A DNA stretch of 64,000 bases from Site-B1 sp963722665 (GTDB lineage: Bacteria > Bacteroidota > Bacteroidia > Flavobacteriales > Flavobacteriaceae), in contig CAVRNW010000019.1 of the NCBI GenBank assembly GCA_963722665.1, forward strand, positions 14,871 to 78,870, given 5' to 3'. The position numbers and the translations under genes were made by a program. The notes below the pieces were generated by a model that saw only the letters and a list, made by a program, of their open reading frames with translations, made no database searches and had not been told where the DNA came from. Of this stretch, positions 35,483-44,741 are shown piece after piece. Numbering within the stretch: the stretch's first letter is position 1; the number at the start of each line of letters is the position of its first letter.

Positions 35483-36643
35483 TTAAAGTGTGCCCCTAAG
35501 TTGTTGTTCTCTTTCAATGGATTCAAAAAGGGCTTTAAAATTCCCGGCTCCAAATCCTCGAGCTCCCATTCGTTGAATAATTTCAAAGAATAATGTTGGT
35601 CTGTCTTCTATAGGTTTTGTAAAGATCTGCAACAGATAACCTTCTTCATCAGCATCTACAAGAATTGACAATTTTTGAAGTTCTTTAATATCTTCTTTTA
35701 ACATATGTTTGTGCTCGCCTAATCGCTTAGGGATCTCATCATAATAAGCCTGTGGAGGCGGAGGTAAAAACTCAATTCCTCTTGCTTTTAACTCACTGAT
35801 GGTATTAATAATATTGTCTGTTGCCACAGCAATATGCTGTACGCCAGAACCTTCATAAAAATCTAAATATTCTTCAATTTGAGATTTTTTCTTTCCTTTT
35901 GCCGGTTCATTTATTGGGAATTTAATACGGCCATTACCATTGCTCATCACTTTACTCATAAGAGCAGAATATTCAGTATGAATTTGTTTGTCGTCGAACG
36001 ACAAGAAATTCTCAAAGCCCATGATATCTTCGTACCATTTCACCCATTGATTCATCTCACCCCAGCCAACATTGCCTACCATATGATCTATAAATTTCAA
36101 TCCTACAGAGGACGGATTATAATCTGATTTCCATTCCTTAAAACCTGGTAAAAATATTCCTTTGTAGTTTTTGCGTTCAACAAAAATATGAACTGTATCT
36201 CCATAAGTATGAATTCCTGACCTTACAACTTCACCAGATTCATCTTTTTCAACTGTTGGTTTCATAAATGGTTTGGCACCTCTGGAAGTAGTTTCCTCAA
36301 ATGCCTTTTTTGAGTCTTCAACCCAAAGAGCGATTACTTTTACACCATCTCCATGTTTAGCAAGATGATCATTGATCGGGGAATTACTATTTAAAGGTGT
36401 GGTCAGGACCAAACGGATCTTATCCTGTTTCAATACATAACTAGCCCGATCTTTGACTCCAGTCTCTAATCCTGCATAGGCAAGAGATTGAAATCCGAAG
36501 GCTGTTTTATAGAAATGCGCCGACTGTTTTGCGTTCCCTACATAAAACTCGACATAATCGGTCCCTAACAGAGGGAGGAAATCTTGCGCTCCTTTAAATA
36601 TTTTTTCTAAACCGTAATTAACGGACTTTATATCTTTACTCAT
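35483..36643 (-). CDS. hpd: 4-hydroxyphenylpyruvate dioxygenase
   Basis: This non-haem Fe(II) enzyme converts 4-hydroxyphenylpyruvate to homogentisate in tyrosine breakdown. The 386-residue product has two VOC modules; FIDHMVGNV and GVQHIAVATDNI supply the two Fe-binding His residues and LFFEIIQR the Glu, all in the C-terminal half. The N-terminal module begins DYVEFYVGNAKQSAHFYKTAFGF. Length is typical. It lies 13 bases after hmgA, forming the last two oxygenation steps of one pathway in one operon. Confidence 0.96.
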   Translation of the reverse strand: MSKDIKSVNYGLEKIFKGAQDFLPLLGTDYVEFYVGNAKQSAHFYKTAFGFQSLAYAGLETGVKDRASYVLKQDKIRLVLTTPLNSNSPINDHLAKHGDGVKVIALWVEDSKKAFEETTSRGAKPFMKPTVEKDESGEVVRSGIHTYGDTVHIFVERKNYKGIFLPGFKEWKSDYNPSSVGLKFIDHMVGNVGWGEMNQWVKWYEDIMGFENFLSFDDKQIHTEYSALMSKVMSNGNGRIKFPINEPAKGKKKSQIEEYLDFYEGSGVQHIAVATDNIINTISELKARGIEFLPPPPQAYYDEIPKRLGEHKHMLKEDIKELQKLSILVDADEEGYLLQIFTKPIEDRPTLFFEIIQRMGARGFGAGNFKALFESIEREQQLRGTL

Positions 36644-36656
36644 TGTGAAGTGATTT

Positions 36657-37814
36657 TTATTCTAACCAGGATTTATAATAATCGTTATCTGCTATTTTTA
36701 AAGCCTCTTCGGTTACCTGTAAAGGTTTAAAAGTATCTACCATTACTGCCAGTTCCTCAGTTTCTTTTTTACCTATGCTTCTTTCCGTAGCTCCGGGATG
36801 TGGACCGTGAGGTATACCGGCAGGATGCAATGAAATATGTCCAGCCTCAACATCATTACGGCTCATAAAATCGCCATCAACATAGTACAATACTTCATCA
36901 CTGTCAATATTACTGTGGTTGTAAGGTGCAGGAATAGAATCTGGATGATAATCATATAGCCTTGGAACGAAACTGCAAACAACAAATGCATCAGTTTCAA
37001 AAGTTTGATGGACCGGAGGTGGTTGATGAATTCGACCTGTTATAGGTTCAAAATCATGTATGGAAAAAGCATAAGGATAATTGTAGCCATCATAACCTAC
37101 GACATCAAAAGGATGAGAGGCATAGATCATGTCAAAAATTTCATTCTTCTTTTTGACTTTTATTAAAAAGTCTCCTTTTTTGTTATAGGTTTCCAGTTCT
37201 TCTGGCCTCCTGATGTCTCGCTCACAAAAAGGAGAATGTTCAAGCAATTGCCCAAACCAGTTTCGGTATCGTTTTGGTGTGTAAATAGGCCTGTAGGATT
37301 CTACAATAAATAATCTATTGTCGGATGAATCAAAATCTATTTTGTAGATCATTCCTCTTGGAATAAGAAGGTAATCACCATATTTAAAATCTAAATTCCC
37401 AAACATGGTTCTTAATTTACCGCTGCCTTTATGAATAAAGATCAATTCGTCTGCATCTGTATTCTTGTAAAAGTAATCTTTAACCGAATCCTTTGGAGCA
37501 GCAAGGATTATATTACAATCGGAATTTGTTAAGATCACTTTTCTGCTTAACAGGTAGTCTGATTCCGGTTTGACTTGAAACCCTCTGAACCTATAGGATT
37601 GCATATTGTTTGCTTTCGCTATTTTTGGAGCAACACTGTATTGTTTTTTGATCTCTTTTACCTGCGTTGGGCGTTGCTCATGGTAACTATTGGTTGACAT
37701 TCCATCAAAACCAATAGTTCCAAAAAGTTGTTCATAATATAGGCTGCCATCAGGTTTTCTGAATTGAGTATGTCTTTTAGGCGGAATTTTACCCAGTTTA
37801 TGATAAAATGGCAT
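36657..37814 (-). CDS. hmgA: Homogentisate 1,2-dioxygenase
   Basis: This Fe(II) enzyme opens the homogentisate ring to maleylacetoacetate, downstream of 4-hydroxyphenylpyruvate dioxygenase. The 385-residue product has the cupin fold of the family: VESYRPIYTPKRYRNWFGQLLEHSPFCERD, the PPPVHQTFETDAFVVCSFVPR region and HPAGIPHGPHPG with the Fe-binding His residues. It is first in the operon with hpd; later steps (maleylacetoacetate isomerase and fumarylacetoacetase) are not in the window. Confidence 0.94.
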   Translation of the reverse strand: MPFYHKLGKIPPKRHTQFRKPDGSLYYEQLFGTIGFDGMSTNSYHEQRPTQVKEIKKQYSVAPKIAKANNMQSYRFRGFQVKPESDYLLSRKVILTNSDCNIILAAPKDSVKDYFYKNTDADELIFIHKGSGKLRTMFGNLDFKYGDYLLIPRGMIYKIDFDSSDNRLFIVESYRPIYTPKRYRNWFGQLLEHSPFCERDIRRPEELETYNKKGDFLIKVKKKNEIFDMIYASHPFDVVGYDGYNYPYAFSIHDFEPITGRIHQPPPVHQTFETDAFVVCSFVPRLYDYHPDSIPAPYNHSNIDSDEVLYYVDGDFMSRNDVEAGHISLHPAGIPHGPHPGATERSIGKKETEELAVMVDTFKPLQVTEEALKIADNDYYKSWLE

Positions 37815-37838
37815 AATAATTATATTTTCTTGATTAAT

Positions 37839-37892
37839 AGATTATTAAATTTTTATTCATGATTATCAAGAAATAATAAAATTAAATAATCT
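37839..37892. terminator. AT-rich inverted repeat between hmgA and the patatin gene
   Basis: AGATTATTAAATTTTTATT (from 37839) is an imperfect inverted match to AATAAAATTAAATAATCT (ending 37892). It could act as a weak terminator for the minus-strand patatin transcript or be part of the hmgA promoter region. The rest of this 150-base gap shows nothing clear. Confidence 0.3.
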
Positions 37893-37964
37893 TTATTTAC
37901 TTTAATTGGTCTGATACAAATATCGTGAAATTTGGAGTAAATTCTTCTATCTTGTTAAAAAGCG

Positions 37965-40187
37965 TTAAAACCACAAACCTAAATTGAAAAACCAAAAACC
38001 TTCCTTCGTTTCCGGTGAATATGAATATTTCGCTTCTATTGGTCCTAAAAAGGTTTCCAGTGAGTATCCTAAAGCGTAACCAGTAAAATCGGGATCTGTA
38101 AACCATTCTGCGTTTTCAAATATATCATCTGCTACATTTGCGAAATTGGAAGAAAAAATAATATGGTTCTTATTGAATATTTCATAGTCCAAATTAATGG
38201 TGCCTTTAACAAAACTGTTCCCTGTTATGGATATAAAATCATAACCATAAAATGGAACAAAATTGTTTATAAAATTGTTTCCATAACCTCCTAAGACAAA
38301 ATTGAGTGAATTCACAGAGTTGTTGCCAACCTGAAAACCTCCTTGAGTATTGAGATTTACAGAAAACCTGTTGGAAACTTTAAAGGCATAACCTATGTCT
38401 GCTTTTGCAATAGAGAATTCTGCAAAATCATTATTAAAGTCGGAAGAGAAGAGGTATAAATTAAAATCACCATTAAAATAGAATCCCTTTGAAGGAAAAA
38501 ATTTGTTATCGTACGTATCATATTTTAAATTTCCGAAAAAACTAAAAAAGTCACTGTCTTCAAAGACGGTTTTATCCTCATTACTGTTTTCAATATAGGT
38601 TTCGGAATCATAATTTAAATGTTTCAATTCTGCACCGATCCTAAGCCTGAAATCTTTTTTAAACAGCGTTTGCAAATACGCCTGATTTGTAAAATCAACG
38701 AGTTGGACATCTATTTTATTCAAAGTCGTATTTTCAAGATCTTCTGGTGAAAGCAGTAGTGCAGCACTTACATTTCTGCTAAAAGTATTTAATCTGGAAT
38801 TTATTCCAATACTCCAATAGAGTCCTTTATCGATGTAATATTCAAAATTGTATCTGATATTATCACCTAAAATTAAATCGATGGATGTAAGATCATTATT
38901 AAAGAACAAACGTTTATGCGTTAAATTGATCAAGGCAGCACTTTTGTAAAGTTCGTCAAAATGCAAACTTGCCTTTAGAAGAGTTTTATTCTCACTTTCC
39001 TTAATATTTGCGGTTAAAAGATATCCATAATTATCACGTTGAAATTGGTATGAAAAGTCATCAAAATTGTTAGTAGCAACCAAATTGTTAACACCTTTTA
39101 TGAAATCATCATAAGAGACAGTTTGGTTGTTTTTAACTTTAAGTTTACCAAGAATGTAGGATCTTGAATAGTTTTTATTCCCATTAAGTGTAACTGTTTT
39201 GATCTTTATGCTATCCAGTTGATGAAATTGAACAGCTTTAAACACTTTTTTTCTTTGATTTTTAACGACTCCTTTCAGTTTATCTAATTGAGCCAGAGTA
39301 GCATCTTCCCCATTTTTAATGATCTTATTTCCTTGGCTGAACGACACAACATTAAAATCCTTAATATCTGGTTTAATGTATATATCTGTCAATTTTGCTT
39401 TTACCTCCATCTCTCGGATTGTCCGGTAATTATTGATCTGGAGTAAGATAGCAGGTGCTGATTTTAGCTCTTCTCTGTCCAATAGGTCATCCTGAACATC
39501 AACTCCTATTATTATATCAATTCCTTTTTCCTTAAGCTCATTTAAAGCGTAATTATTGGTCACACCACCATCACAAAGCATTCTGTTGTTTATATAGACC
39601 GGCTGAAACAAGGATGGAAGCGCCCCACTTGCTCTGACGGATTGAGCTAAATTTCCTTTATCCAGAATTACACTTTGACCAGTCTCGACATCTGTAGCAA
39701 CGCAGAAAAATGGTATTGGGAGTTTACTAAAATCATGAACATCACTAACATGTAAAGTTAATTTTGAAAGTAAATTGAATAAATTCTGACCTTTAGATAT
39801 GGCAGAAGGCAAGGAGACCTTGAATTTGTTAAAGGGTAATGTTATGGCATATGTTTCTGCCTGTTCTTTCTCATAAAATGTTCTGGATTCGCGAGGGATG
39901 ATATCATTTATTAAGTCATCAAAATTTAGACTGTTAAAAATAGAATCCAGCTGTTTACCGGAATAACCGGAAGCATATAAAGAACCAATTATTGCCCCCA
40001 TGCTTGTGCCGGAAACATGGTCAACACGTATTCCTAAACTATCAATAATTTTTAAAACACCTATATGAGCAAAACCCTTTGCACCACCACCGCTTAATAC
40101 CAAACCAACCTTCAAGTCCTTTTGGTGTTCCTCTTGAGGAAAGACTGAAATACTTATTAAAAAAAATATGACAAGTAGTTTTTTCAA
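37965..40187 (-). CDS. Patatin-like phospholipase with outer-membrane barrel (type Vd-like)
   Basis: The 740-residue product has a signal peptide (MKKLLVIFFLISISVFPQ), a patatin domain with oxyanion motif SGGGAKGFAHIG (residues 32-43), nucleophile Ser62 in GTSMG and catalytic Asp206 in CDGG, then a POTRA-like segment (KIKTVTLNGNKNYSRSYILGKLKV) and a BamA/TpsB-like 16-strand barrel ending in WFFNLGLWF. This order matches type Vd autotransporters such as PlpD, in which the lipase is held at or released from the cell surface. It starts 3 bases after uvrC ends, so it is in one operon with it. Confidence 0.92.
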   Translation of the reverse strand: MKKLLVIFFLISISVFPQEEHQKDLKVGLVLSGGGAKGFAHIGVLKIIDSLGIRVDHVSGTSMGAIIGSLYASGYSGKQLDSIFNSLNFDDLINDIIPRESRTFYEKEQAETYAITLPFNKFKVSLPSAISKGQNLFNLLSKLTLHVSDVHDFSKLPIPFFCVATDVETGQSVILDKGNLAQSVRASGALPSLFQPVYINNRMLCDGGVTNNYALNELKEKGIDIIIGVDVQDDLLDREELKSAPAILLQINNYRTIREMEVKAKLTDIYIKPDIKDFNVVSFSQGNKIIKNGEDATLAQLDKLKGVVKNQRKKVFKAVQFHQLDSIKIKTVTLNGNKNYSRSYILGKLKVKNNQTVSYDDFIKGVNNLVATNNFDDFSYQFQRDNYGYLLTANIKESENKTLLKASLHFDELYKSAALINLTHKRLFFNNDLTSIDLILGDNIRYNFEYYIDKGLYWSIGINSRLNTFSRNVSAALLLSPEDLENTTLNKIDVQLVDFTNQAYLQTLFKKDFRLRIGAELKHLNYDSETYIENSNEDKTVFEDSDFFSFFGNLKYDTYDNKFFPSKGFYFNGDFNLYLFSSDFNNDFAEFSIAKADIGYAFKVSNRFSVNLNTQGGFQVGNNSVNSLNFVLGGYGNNFINNFVPFYGYDFISITGNSFVKGTINLDYEIFNKNHIIFSSNFANVADDIFENAEWFTDPDFTGYALGYSLETFLGPIEAKYSYSPETKEGFWFFNLGLWF

Positions 40188-40189
40188 AT

Positions 40190-41983
40190 TTAATTTTTTT
40201 GATAGTGGTTGACTATTTTAGTAGCTCTTGAGGCTCCAATGATTTTTTCCAGATCTTCAAATTTTGCCTGGCTTATTCTTTTCGCCGATTTAAAATGCTT
40301 TAATAATTCCACGACAGTTTTTTCTCCAATTCCCGGTATCGTTTCGAGTTCTGTATTTAAAGCCGTTTTACTTCTTTTGTTTCTGTGATGTTCAATGCCA
40401 AATCGATGCGCTTCGTTCCGAAGTTGCTGAATGATCTTTAGAGTTTCACTTTTTTTATCTAAATATAATGGAATTGGATCGTTTGGATAGAATAATTCTT
40501 CTAATTTTTTTGCAATCCCGACTATTGCAATTTTACCTCTTAGATTAAGTGCATCCAAGCTTTTTAATGCCGATGAAAGTTGCCCTTTTCCTCCATCTAT
40601 TATAATTAATTGGGGTAAGGGCAGGTCTTCTTCCAAAAGGCGTTTATATCGTCTGTACACCACTTCTTCCATTGAGGCAAAGTCATCAGGTCCCTCAACC
40701 GTTTTTATATTGAAATGTCTGTAATCCTTTTTACTTGGCTTGCCGTTTTTAAAAACAACACAAGCTGCCACAGGATGGGTTCCTTGTATGTTTGAATTAT
40801 CAAAACATTCAATTTGTCTGGGCTCTTCGCTCAAACGCAGGTCGCTTTTCATTTGCGCCATAATTCTGTTTACATGTCTGTCCGGATCAGTGATCTTAAT
40901 TTGTTTGAAACGCTCCATTCTGTAGTATTTTGCATTTCTGACAGAGAGGTCCAGAATATGCTTTTTATCACCCAATTTTGGAACGCTTACTTTTACATTT
41001 TCACCAATTCTGACCTGAAAAGGAACATATATTTCCTTTGAATTTGAAGTGAATCGCTGTCTAAGTTCAATTATTGCCAATTGCAATAATTCTTTGTCGG
41101 TTTCGTCCAGCTTCTTTTTTATTTCTAATGTGTGGGAACGAATTATCGAACCATAAGAGAGTTGCAAAAAATTGATATAGCCATAGCTTTCATCACTCAC
41201 TATTGAGAATACATCAACATTACTGATCTTTGGATTGACAATTGTTGATTTTGATTGGTAATTTTCAAGTATTTCAATTTTCTCCTTTATTTTTTGGGCG
41301 TCTTCAAAATGCATATCGGCAGCAAATTGTTTCATTTGCCTTTTAAATTGATGCAGAGAATCCTTAAAATTTCCTTTTAATATTTCACGAATGGCTATAA
41401 TATTTTCATAGTATTCTTCTTCCGTCTCAAAACCTTCACAAGCTCCTTTGCAGTTTCCTAAATGATACTCCAGGCATACTTTATACTTACCGGATTCAAT
41501 TTTTTCGGGAGACAGATCGAAATTACATGTACGCAACTGGTAGAGACCTTTGATAAGGTCCAATAATGTTGAAACTGTCCTGCCACTGGTATAAGGGCCA
41601 AAATATTCTGATCCATCTTTTATGACTCGCCGAGTAGAGAATACTCTCGGGAATCGTTCTTTTTTTATGCAGATCCAGGGATAGGACTTGTCATCCTTCA
41701 GCATCACATTATATCTGGGTTGATACTTCTTGATCAAATTATTTTCCAACAGCAAAGCATCGGTTTCCGTATCAACAACTATGTGCTTTATTTTTACAAT
41801 TTTCCTGACCAGTATTCGGGTTTTGCCATTATCGAATGTTTTGGTGAAATAAGAACTGACCCTTTTTTTTAGGTTTTTGGCTTTTCCAACATAAATAATT
41901 ACCCCTTCTTTATCAAAATACTGGTACACTCCCGGAGAGTCCGGAAGCGTTTGCAATTGTAATTTCAGGTCGGCATTACTCAT
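40190..41983 (-). CDS. uvrC: Excinuclease ABC subunit UvrC
   Basis: UvrC makes both incisions around a lesion in nucleotide excision repair. The 597-residue product has the N-terminal GIY-YIG nuclease domain (PGVYQYFDKEGVIIYVGKAKNLKKRV), a UVR segment (DMHFEDAQKIKEKIEIL), the RNase H-like C-terminal nuclease with ECFDNSNIQGTHPV and IDGGKGQLSSA, and the final helix-hairpin-helix (LETIPGIGEKTVVELL). Complete and of usual length; it is followed at 3 bases by the patatin gene. Confidence 0.97.
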   Translation of the reverse strand: MSNADLKLQLQTLPDSPGVYQYFDKEGVIIYVGKAKNLKKRVSSYFTKTFDNGKTRILVRKIVKIKHIVVDTETDALLLENNLIKKYQPRYNVMLKDDKSYPWICIKKERFPRVFSTRRVIKDGSEYFGPYTSGRTVSTLLDLIKGLYQLRTCNFDLSPEKIESGKYKVCLEYHLGNCKGACEGFETEEEYYENIIAIREILKGNFKDSLHQFKRQMKQFAADMHFEDAQKIKEKIEILENYQSKSTIVNPKISNVDVFSIVSDESYGYINFLQLSYGSIIRSHTLEIKKKLDETDKELLQLAIIELRQRFTSNSKEIYVPFQVRIGENVKVSVPKLGDKKHILDLSVRNAKYYRMERFKQIKITDPDRHVNRIMAQMKSDLRLSEEPRQIECFDNSNIQGTHPVAACVVFKNGKPSKKDYRHFNIKTVEGPDDFASMEEVVYRRYKRLLEEDLPLPQLIIIDGGKGQLSSALKSLDALNLRGKIAIVGIAKKLEELFYPNDPIPLYLDKKSETLKIIQQLRNEAHRFGIEHHRNKRSKTALNTELETIPGIGEKTVVELLKHFKSAKRISQAKFEDLEKIIGASRATKIVNHYQKN

Positions 41984-42065
41984 AACTTCAAAGGTATATT
42001 AAATAGTAGTACTGAGAAAAAATTGATTTTGTTTTTTGCTATATTGCACCAATAGTTATTGATAA

Positions 42066-42941
42066 ATGAATATAGTAATCCTTTCCAGAAATAAAAATCT
42101 TTACTCAACAAACAGGCTTGTTGAAGAAGGTGTAAAACGCGGTCATCAAGTTGAAGTAATTGATCCCTTAAAATGCGATCTAATTATTGAAAAGGAAAAA
42201 CCTACTATTTATTATAAAGACAGGTATTTGAATTATGTAGATGCCATAATTCCACGAATTGGATCTTCGGTGACCTTTTATGGCTGTGCTGTTGTGCGAC
42301 AGTTTGAAATGATGCATGTATTTACTACCGTTACTTCTGATGCCATCTTACGTTCAAGAGATAAATTGAGAAGCTTTCAAAGACTATCCAGAGCGGGAAT
42401 TGGTATGCCTAAAACTGTGTTCACCAACTATTCCCGAGATGTGGAAGAAGTTATTAGTCATGTTGGCGGAACACCGGTCATTATAAAACTACTTGAGGGA
42501 ACTCAGGGTTTAGGTGTTGTACTGGCAGAAAGTAAAAATGCGGCGGAATCTGTGCTGGAAGCATTTAATGGATTGCAGGCCCGGGTGATCGTTCAAGAAT
42601 ATGTTAAAGAGGCAAAAGGATCGGATCTTCGAGCATTGATTGTCGACAATCAAGTAGTGGGAGCAATGAAACGACAGGGTAAGGAAGGTGAATTCAGATC
42701 TAATTTACATCGTGGCGGCAGTGCAGACTATGTGAAGTTAAATGCTGAAGAGATCAAAGCGGCACTAAAAGCGGCAAAAGCGTTAAGATTACCTGTTTGC
42801 GGAGTTGATATGTTGGAGTCTGATAGGGGCCCACTTGTATTAGAAGTGAACTCAACTCCAGGATTGGAAGGAATAGAAAGCGCAACGAAAAAAAATATTG
42901 CCAGAGCAATCATTACTTATATTGAAAGAAACACTAAGTAA
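42066..42941 (+). CDS. rimK: RimK-family ATP-grasp amino-acid ligase
   Basis: RimK adds glutamate residues to the C-terminus of ribosomal protein S6. The 291-residue product has the RimK N-terminal domain (IVILSRNKNLYSTNRLVEEG, DAIIPRIGSSVTFYGCAVVRQFE) and an ATP-grasp core with KLLEGTQGLGVVLAES, IVQEYVKEAKGSDLRALIV and VCGVDMLESDRGPLVLEVNSTPGLEGIE. It is followed one base later by an aspartoacylase-like gene on the same strand. The substrate here could be S6 or another protein; the family is broad. Confidence 0.9.
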   Translation: MNIVILSRNKNLYSTNRLVEEGVKRGHQVEVIDPLKCDLIIEKEKPTIYYKDRYLNYVDAIIPRIGSSVTFYGCAVVRQFEMMHVFTTVTSDAILRSRDKLRSFQRLSRAGIGMPKTVFTNYSRDVEEVISHVGGTPVIIKLLEGTQGLGVVLAESKNAAESVLEAFNGLQARVIVQEYVKEAKGSDLRALIVDNQVVGAMKRQGKEGEFRSNLHRGGSADYVKLNAEEIKAALKAAKALRLPVCGVDMLESDRGPLVLEVNSTPGLEGIESATKKNIARAIITYIERNTK

Positions 42942-42942
42942 A

Positions 42943-43914
42943 ATGAGCGGATCGGAAATACTCAATATTTTAGGAGAAAAAATAGGTTTAGGCCAAAGTG
43001 CAGAGGCAAGTTTTGATGTGGCCAAATTGCATTCCCGAAACCCGGTTGAAGTTCCTGTTATAATAAATCGTTCTAAAAAACCGGGACCTACGGTTATAAT
43101 TACGGCGGGTATTCATGGGGATGAGGTCAACGGCGTTGAAATTGTGAGGCAGATAATTGCAAAAGGGATTAATAAACCAAAAATAGGAACTATCATTTGT
43201 ATTCCTGTGATCAACATATTCGGGTTTATTCATAAGGACAGGGAATTTCCTGACGGGCGTGATCTGAACAGGGTTTTTCCCGGTAGTAAATCGGGTTCAT
43301 TGGCCAGTCGGGTGGCCCATAAATTGATAAATGAAGTGGTCCCGCATGCCGATCTGATTTTAGACTATCATACAGGAGGAGCAGATCGTTTTAATTCTCC
43401 TCAGATCAGAATTGCTGAAAATGATCCGTTATTAGATAATTTTGCAACCATTTTTGGAGCTCCTTTTGTGCTTTACACGAAAAATATCAAGAAATCTTTT
43501 CGAAGTACATGTCATAAACTAGGTGTGCCAATTTTATTATATGAAGGTGGGAAGTCCTTCAATATTGATCCCATAGTTACAAATACAGGTGTTAATGGCT
43601 GTAAGCGGATATTGAGCAATATGGGAATGCTTCAAGGGAAATTTAAGGTATCAAAGCCTAAGAAAAAATCAATTTTCATTACTAAGAGCAGGTGGTTAAG
43701 GGCCGGACATTCAGGCATGTTCAAGTCTTCGGTCAACATTAATTCTTTGGTTAATAAAGGTGATCTGATAGGTAATATAACCGATCCTTACGGAAAGTTC
43801 AATCATTTTGTAAAAGCAGAGTGCTCAGGATATATATTCAATATCAATCAATCCCCACTTGTTTATCAGGGAGATGCACTTTTTCACATTTCTACCAAAT
43901 TAAAGAATTCTTAA
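42943..43914 (+). CDS. Succinylglutamate desuccinylase/aspartoacylase family zinc hydrolase
   Basis: The ATG at 42943 is chosen because it follows the rimK stop by one base. The 323-residue product has the M14-like zinc site GIHGDEVNGVE (His and Glu ligands), RDLNRVFPGS and LILDYHTGGADR with the third zinc His, and a beta-rich C-terminal domain. Such enzymes hydrolyse N-acyl amino acids. The tight pairing with rimK suggests it acts on the same modified target, perhaps trimming added residues, but this is inference. Confidence 0.88.
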   Translation: MSGSEILNILGEKIGLGQSAEASFDVAKLHSRNPVEVPVIINRSKKPGPTVIITAGIHGDEVNGVEIVRQIIAKGINKPKIGTIICIPVINIFGFIHKDREFPDGRDLNRVFPGSKSGSLASRVAHKLINEVVPHADLILDYHTGGADRFNSPQIRIAENDPLLDNFATIFGAPFVLYTKNIKKSFRSTCHKLGVPILLYEGGKSFNIDPIVTNTGVNGCKRILSNMGMLQGKFKVSKPKKKSIFITKSRWLRAGHSGMFKSSVNINSLVNKGDLIGNITDPYGKFNHFVKAECSGYIFNINQSPLVYQGDALFHISTKLKNS

Positions 43915-44465
43915 AGCAGACTTAATGCAATTTCTTTTGCGTCTTTAATCGGCCAGCTATCCTGTTGTAAATAGCTTTCAATTAGAGCTCCTTCAAACAA
44001 CAGATATAATTTAGAGGCTAGTTTTTCAGGGTGTTTTGTATCTAAATTCTTTGATACCAGTTCAGTGATATAATTCCTTAAATTTAATTTATTCTTAAAT
44101 ATTTCCTCCTTTATAACTGTATTTTTCTTGTCGATTTCAGCCAGAATATTCTGGCTCCAGCCACCTTTGAAATCGGGCTCTCTAAATAACTCTCTTAAAA
44201 AATCAAATATAGCCAGCACTTTCACCTTTCCTTTTTGCTTGTCTTTTAAGAAAAGATTCAATTTATTGTAAAACTGTGTTTCCTTATGGTTTAAATAGGC
44301 TATACAAAGGGCATCTTTGGTTTTAAAATGACTGTATAAGCTGGCTTTTGCCACATGAGCTTTTTCAATGACCTCATTTATTCCGGTATTGTTGTATCCG
44401 TTTTGATAAAATAACTCTGAGGCTGTTTCGATTAATCTGTCCTTGACTGGTTTTTGTTTTTGCAT
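43911..44465 (-). CDS. TetR/AcrR family transcriptional regulator
   Basis: The 184-residue product has the TetR N-terminal DNA-binding domain (RLIETASELFYQNGYNNTGINEVIEKAHVAKASLYSHFKTKDAL) and a variable ligand-binding domain. A 20-base palindrome lies 29 bases upstream of its start and is the probable operator, so autoregulation is likely. It converges on and overlaps the aspartoacylase-like gene by 4 bases. The ligand and other targets are unknown; no efflux pump gene is adjacent. Confidence 0.92.
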   Translation of the reverse strand: MQKQKPVKDRLIETASELFYQNGYNNTGINEVIEKAHVAKASLYSHFKTKDALCIAYLNHKETQFYNKLNLFLKDKQKGKVKVLAIFDFLRELFREPDFKGGWSQNILAEIDKKNTVIKEEIFKNKLNLRNYITELVSKNLDTKHPEKLASKLYLLFEGALIESYLQQDSWPIKDAKEIALSLL

Positions 44466-44493
44466 GATATAAAATTACGAAGCTTATATATTA

Positions 44494-44513
44494 AAAACAG
44501 ACAGGTCTGTTTT
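44494..44513. promoter_or_regulatory. Probable TetR operator palindrome
   Basis: AAAACAGAC-AG-GTCTGTTTT is a perfect 9+9 base inverted repeat with a two-base spacer, 29 bases before the tetR start codon. Such palindromes before TetR-type genes are classical autoregulatory operators. Confidence 0.75.
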
Positions 44514-44520
44514 AGTTTTT

Positions 44521-44741
44521 AACAGTTTTATCAACCGCCATTCCCACTAGAGTGGATGAATCTATAGTAATTTGAGATTCTCCGCAAAGCCTGTCTTGAA
44601 CTATCGGGACGGGAGTGTCTAAAGCAAAAACCGATGTGATCTTTTTAAAAGGAGTTTAAAATATTAATACACCAAAGTAAAAGATTGCTTCACTTTGTTC
44701 GCAATGACTATTTTTATTTGACTTTTAGATAACTTTGCGAT
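44521..44741. other. Non-coding gap with short degenerate palindromes
   Basis: No gene is seen. The stretch holds ATTGC-TTCACTTTGTTC-GCAAT at about 44682-44705, a palindrome-like sequence resembling dispersed intergenic repeats, and a CTATCGGGACGGGAG segment. TAACTTTGC just before the next start resembles a -7 element. Confidence 0.4.

Noticed and set aside
44521..44741. Riboswitch or small RNA in the gap before the folate gene
   Set aside because: Only short palindromes are visible; no known aptamer core or terminator arrangement could be recognised.
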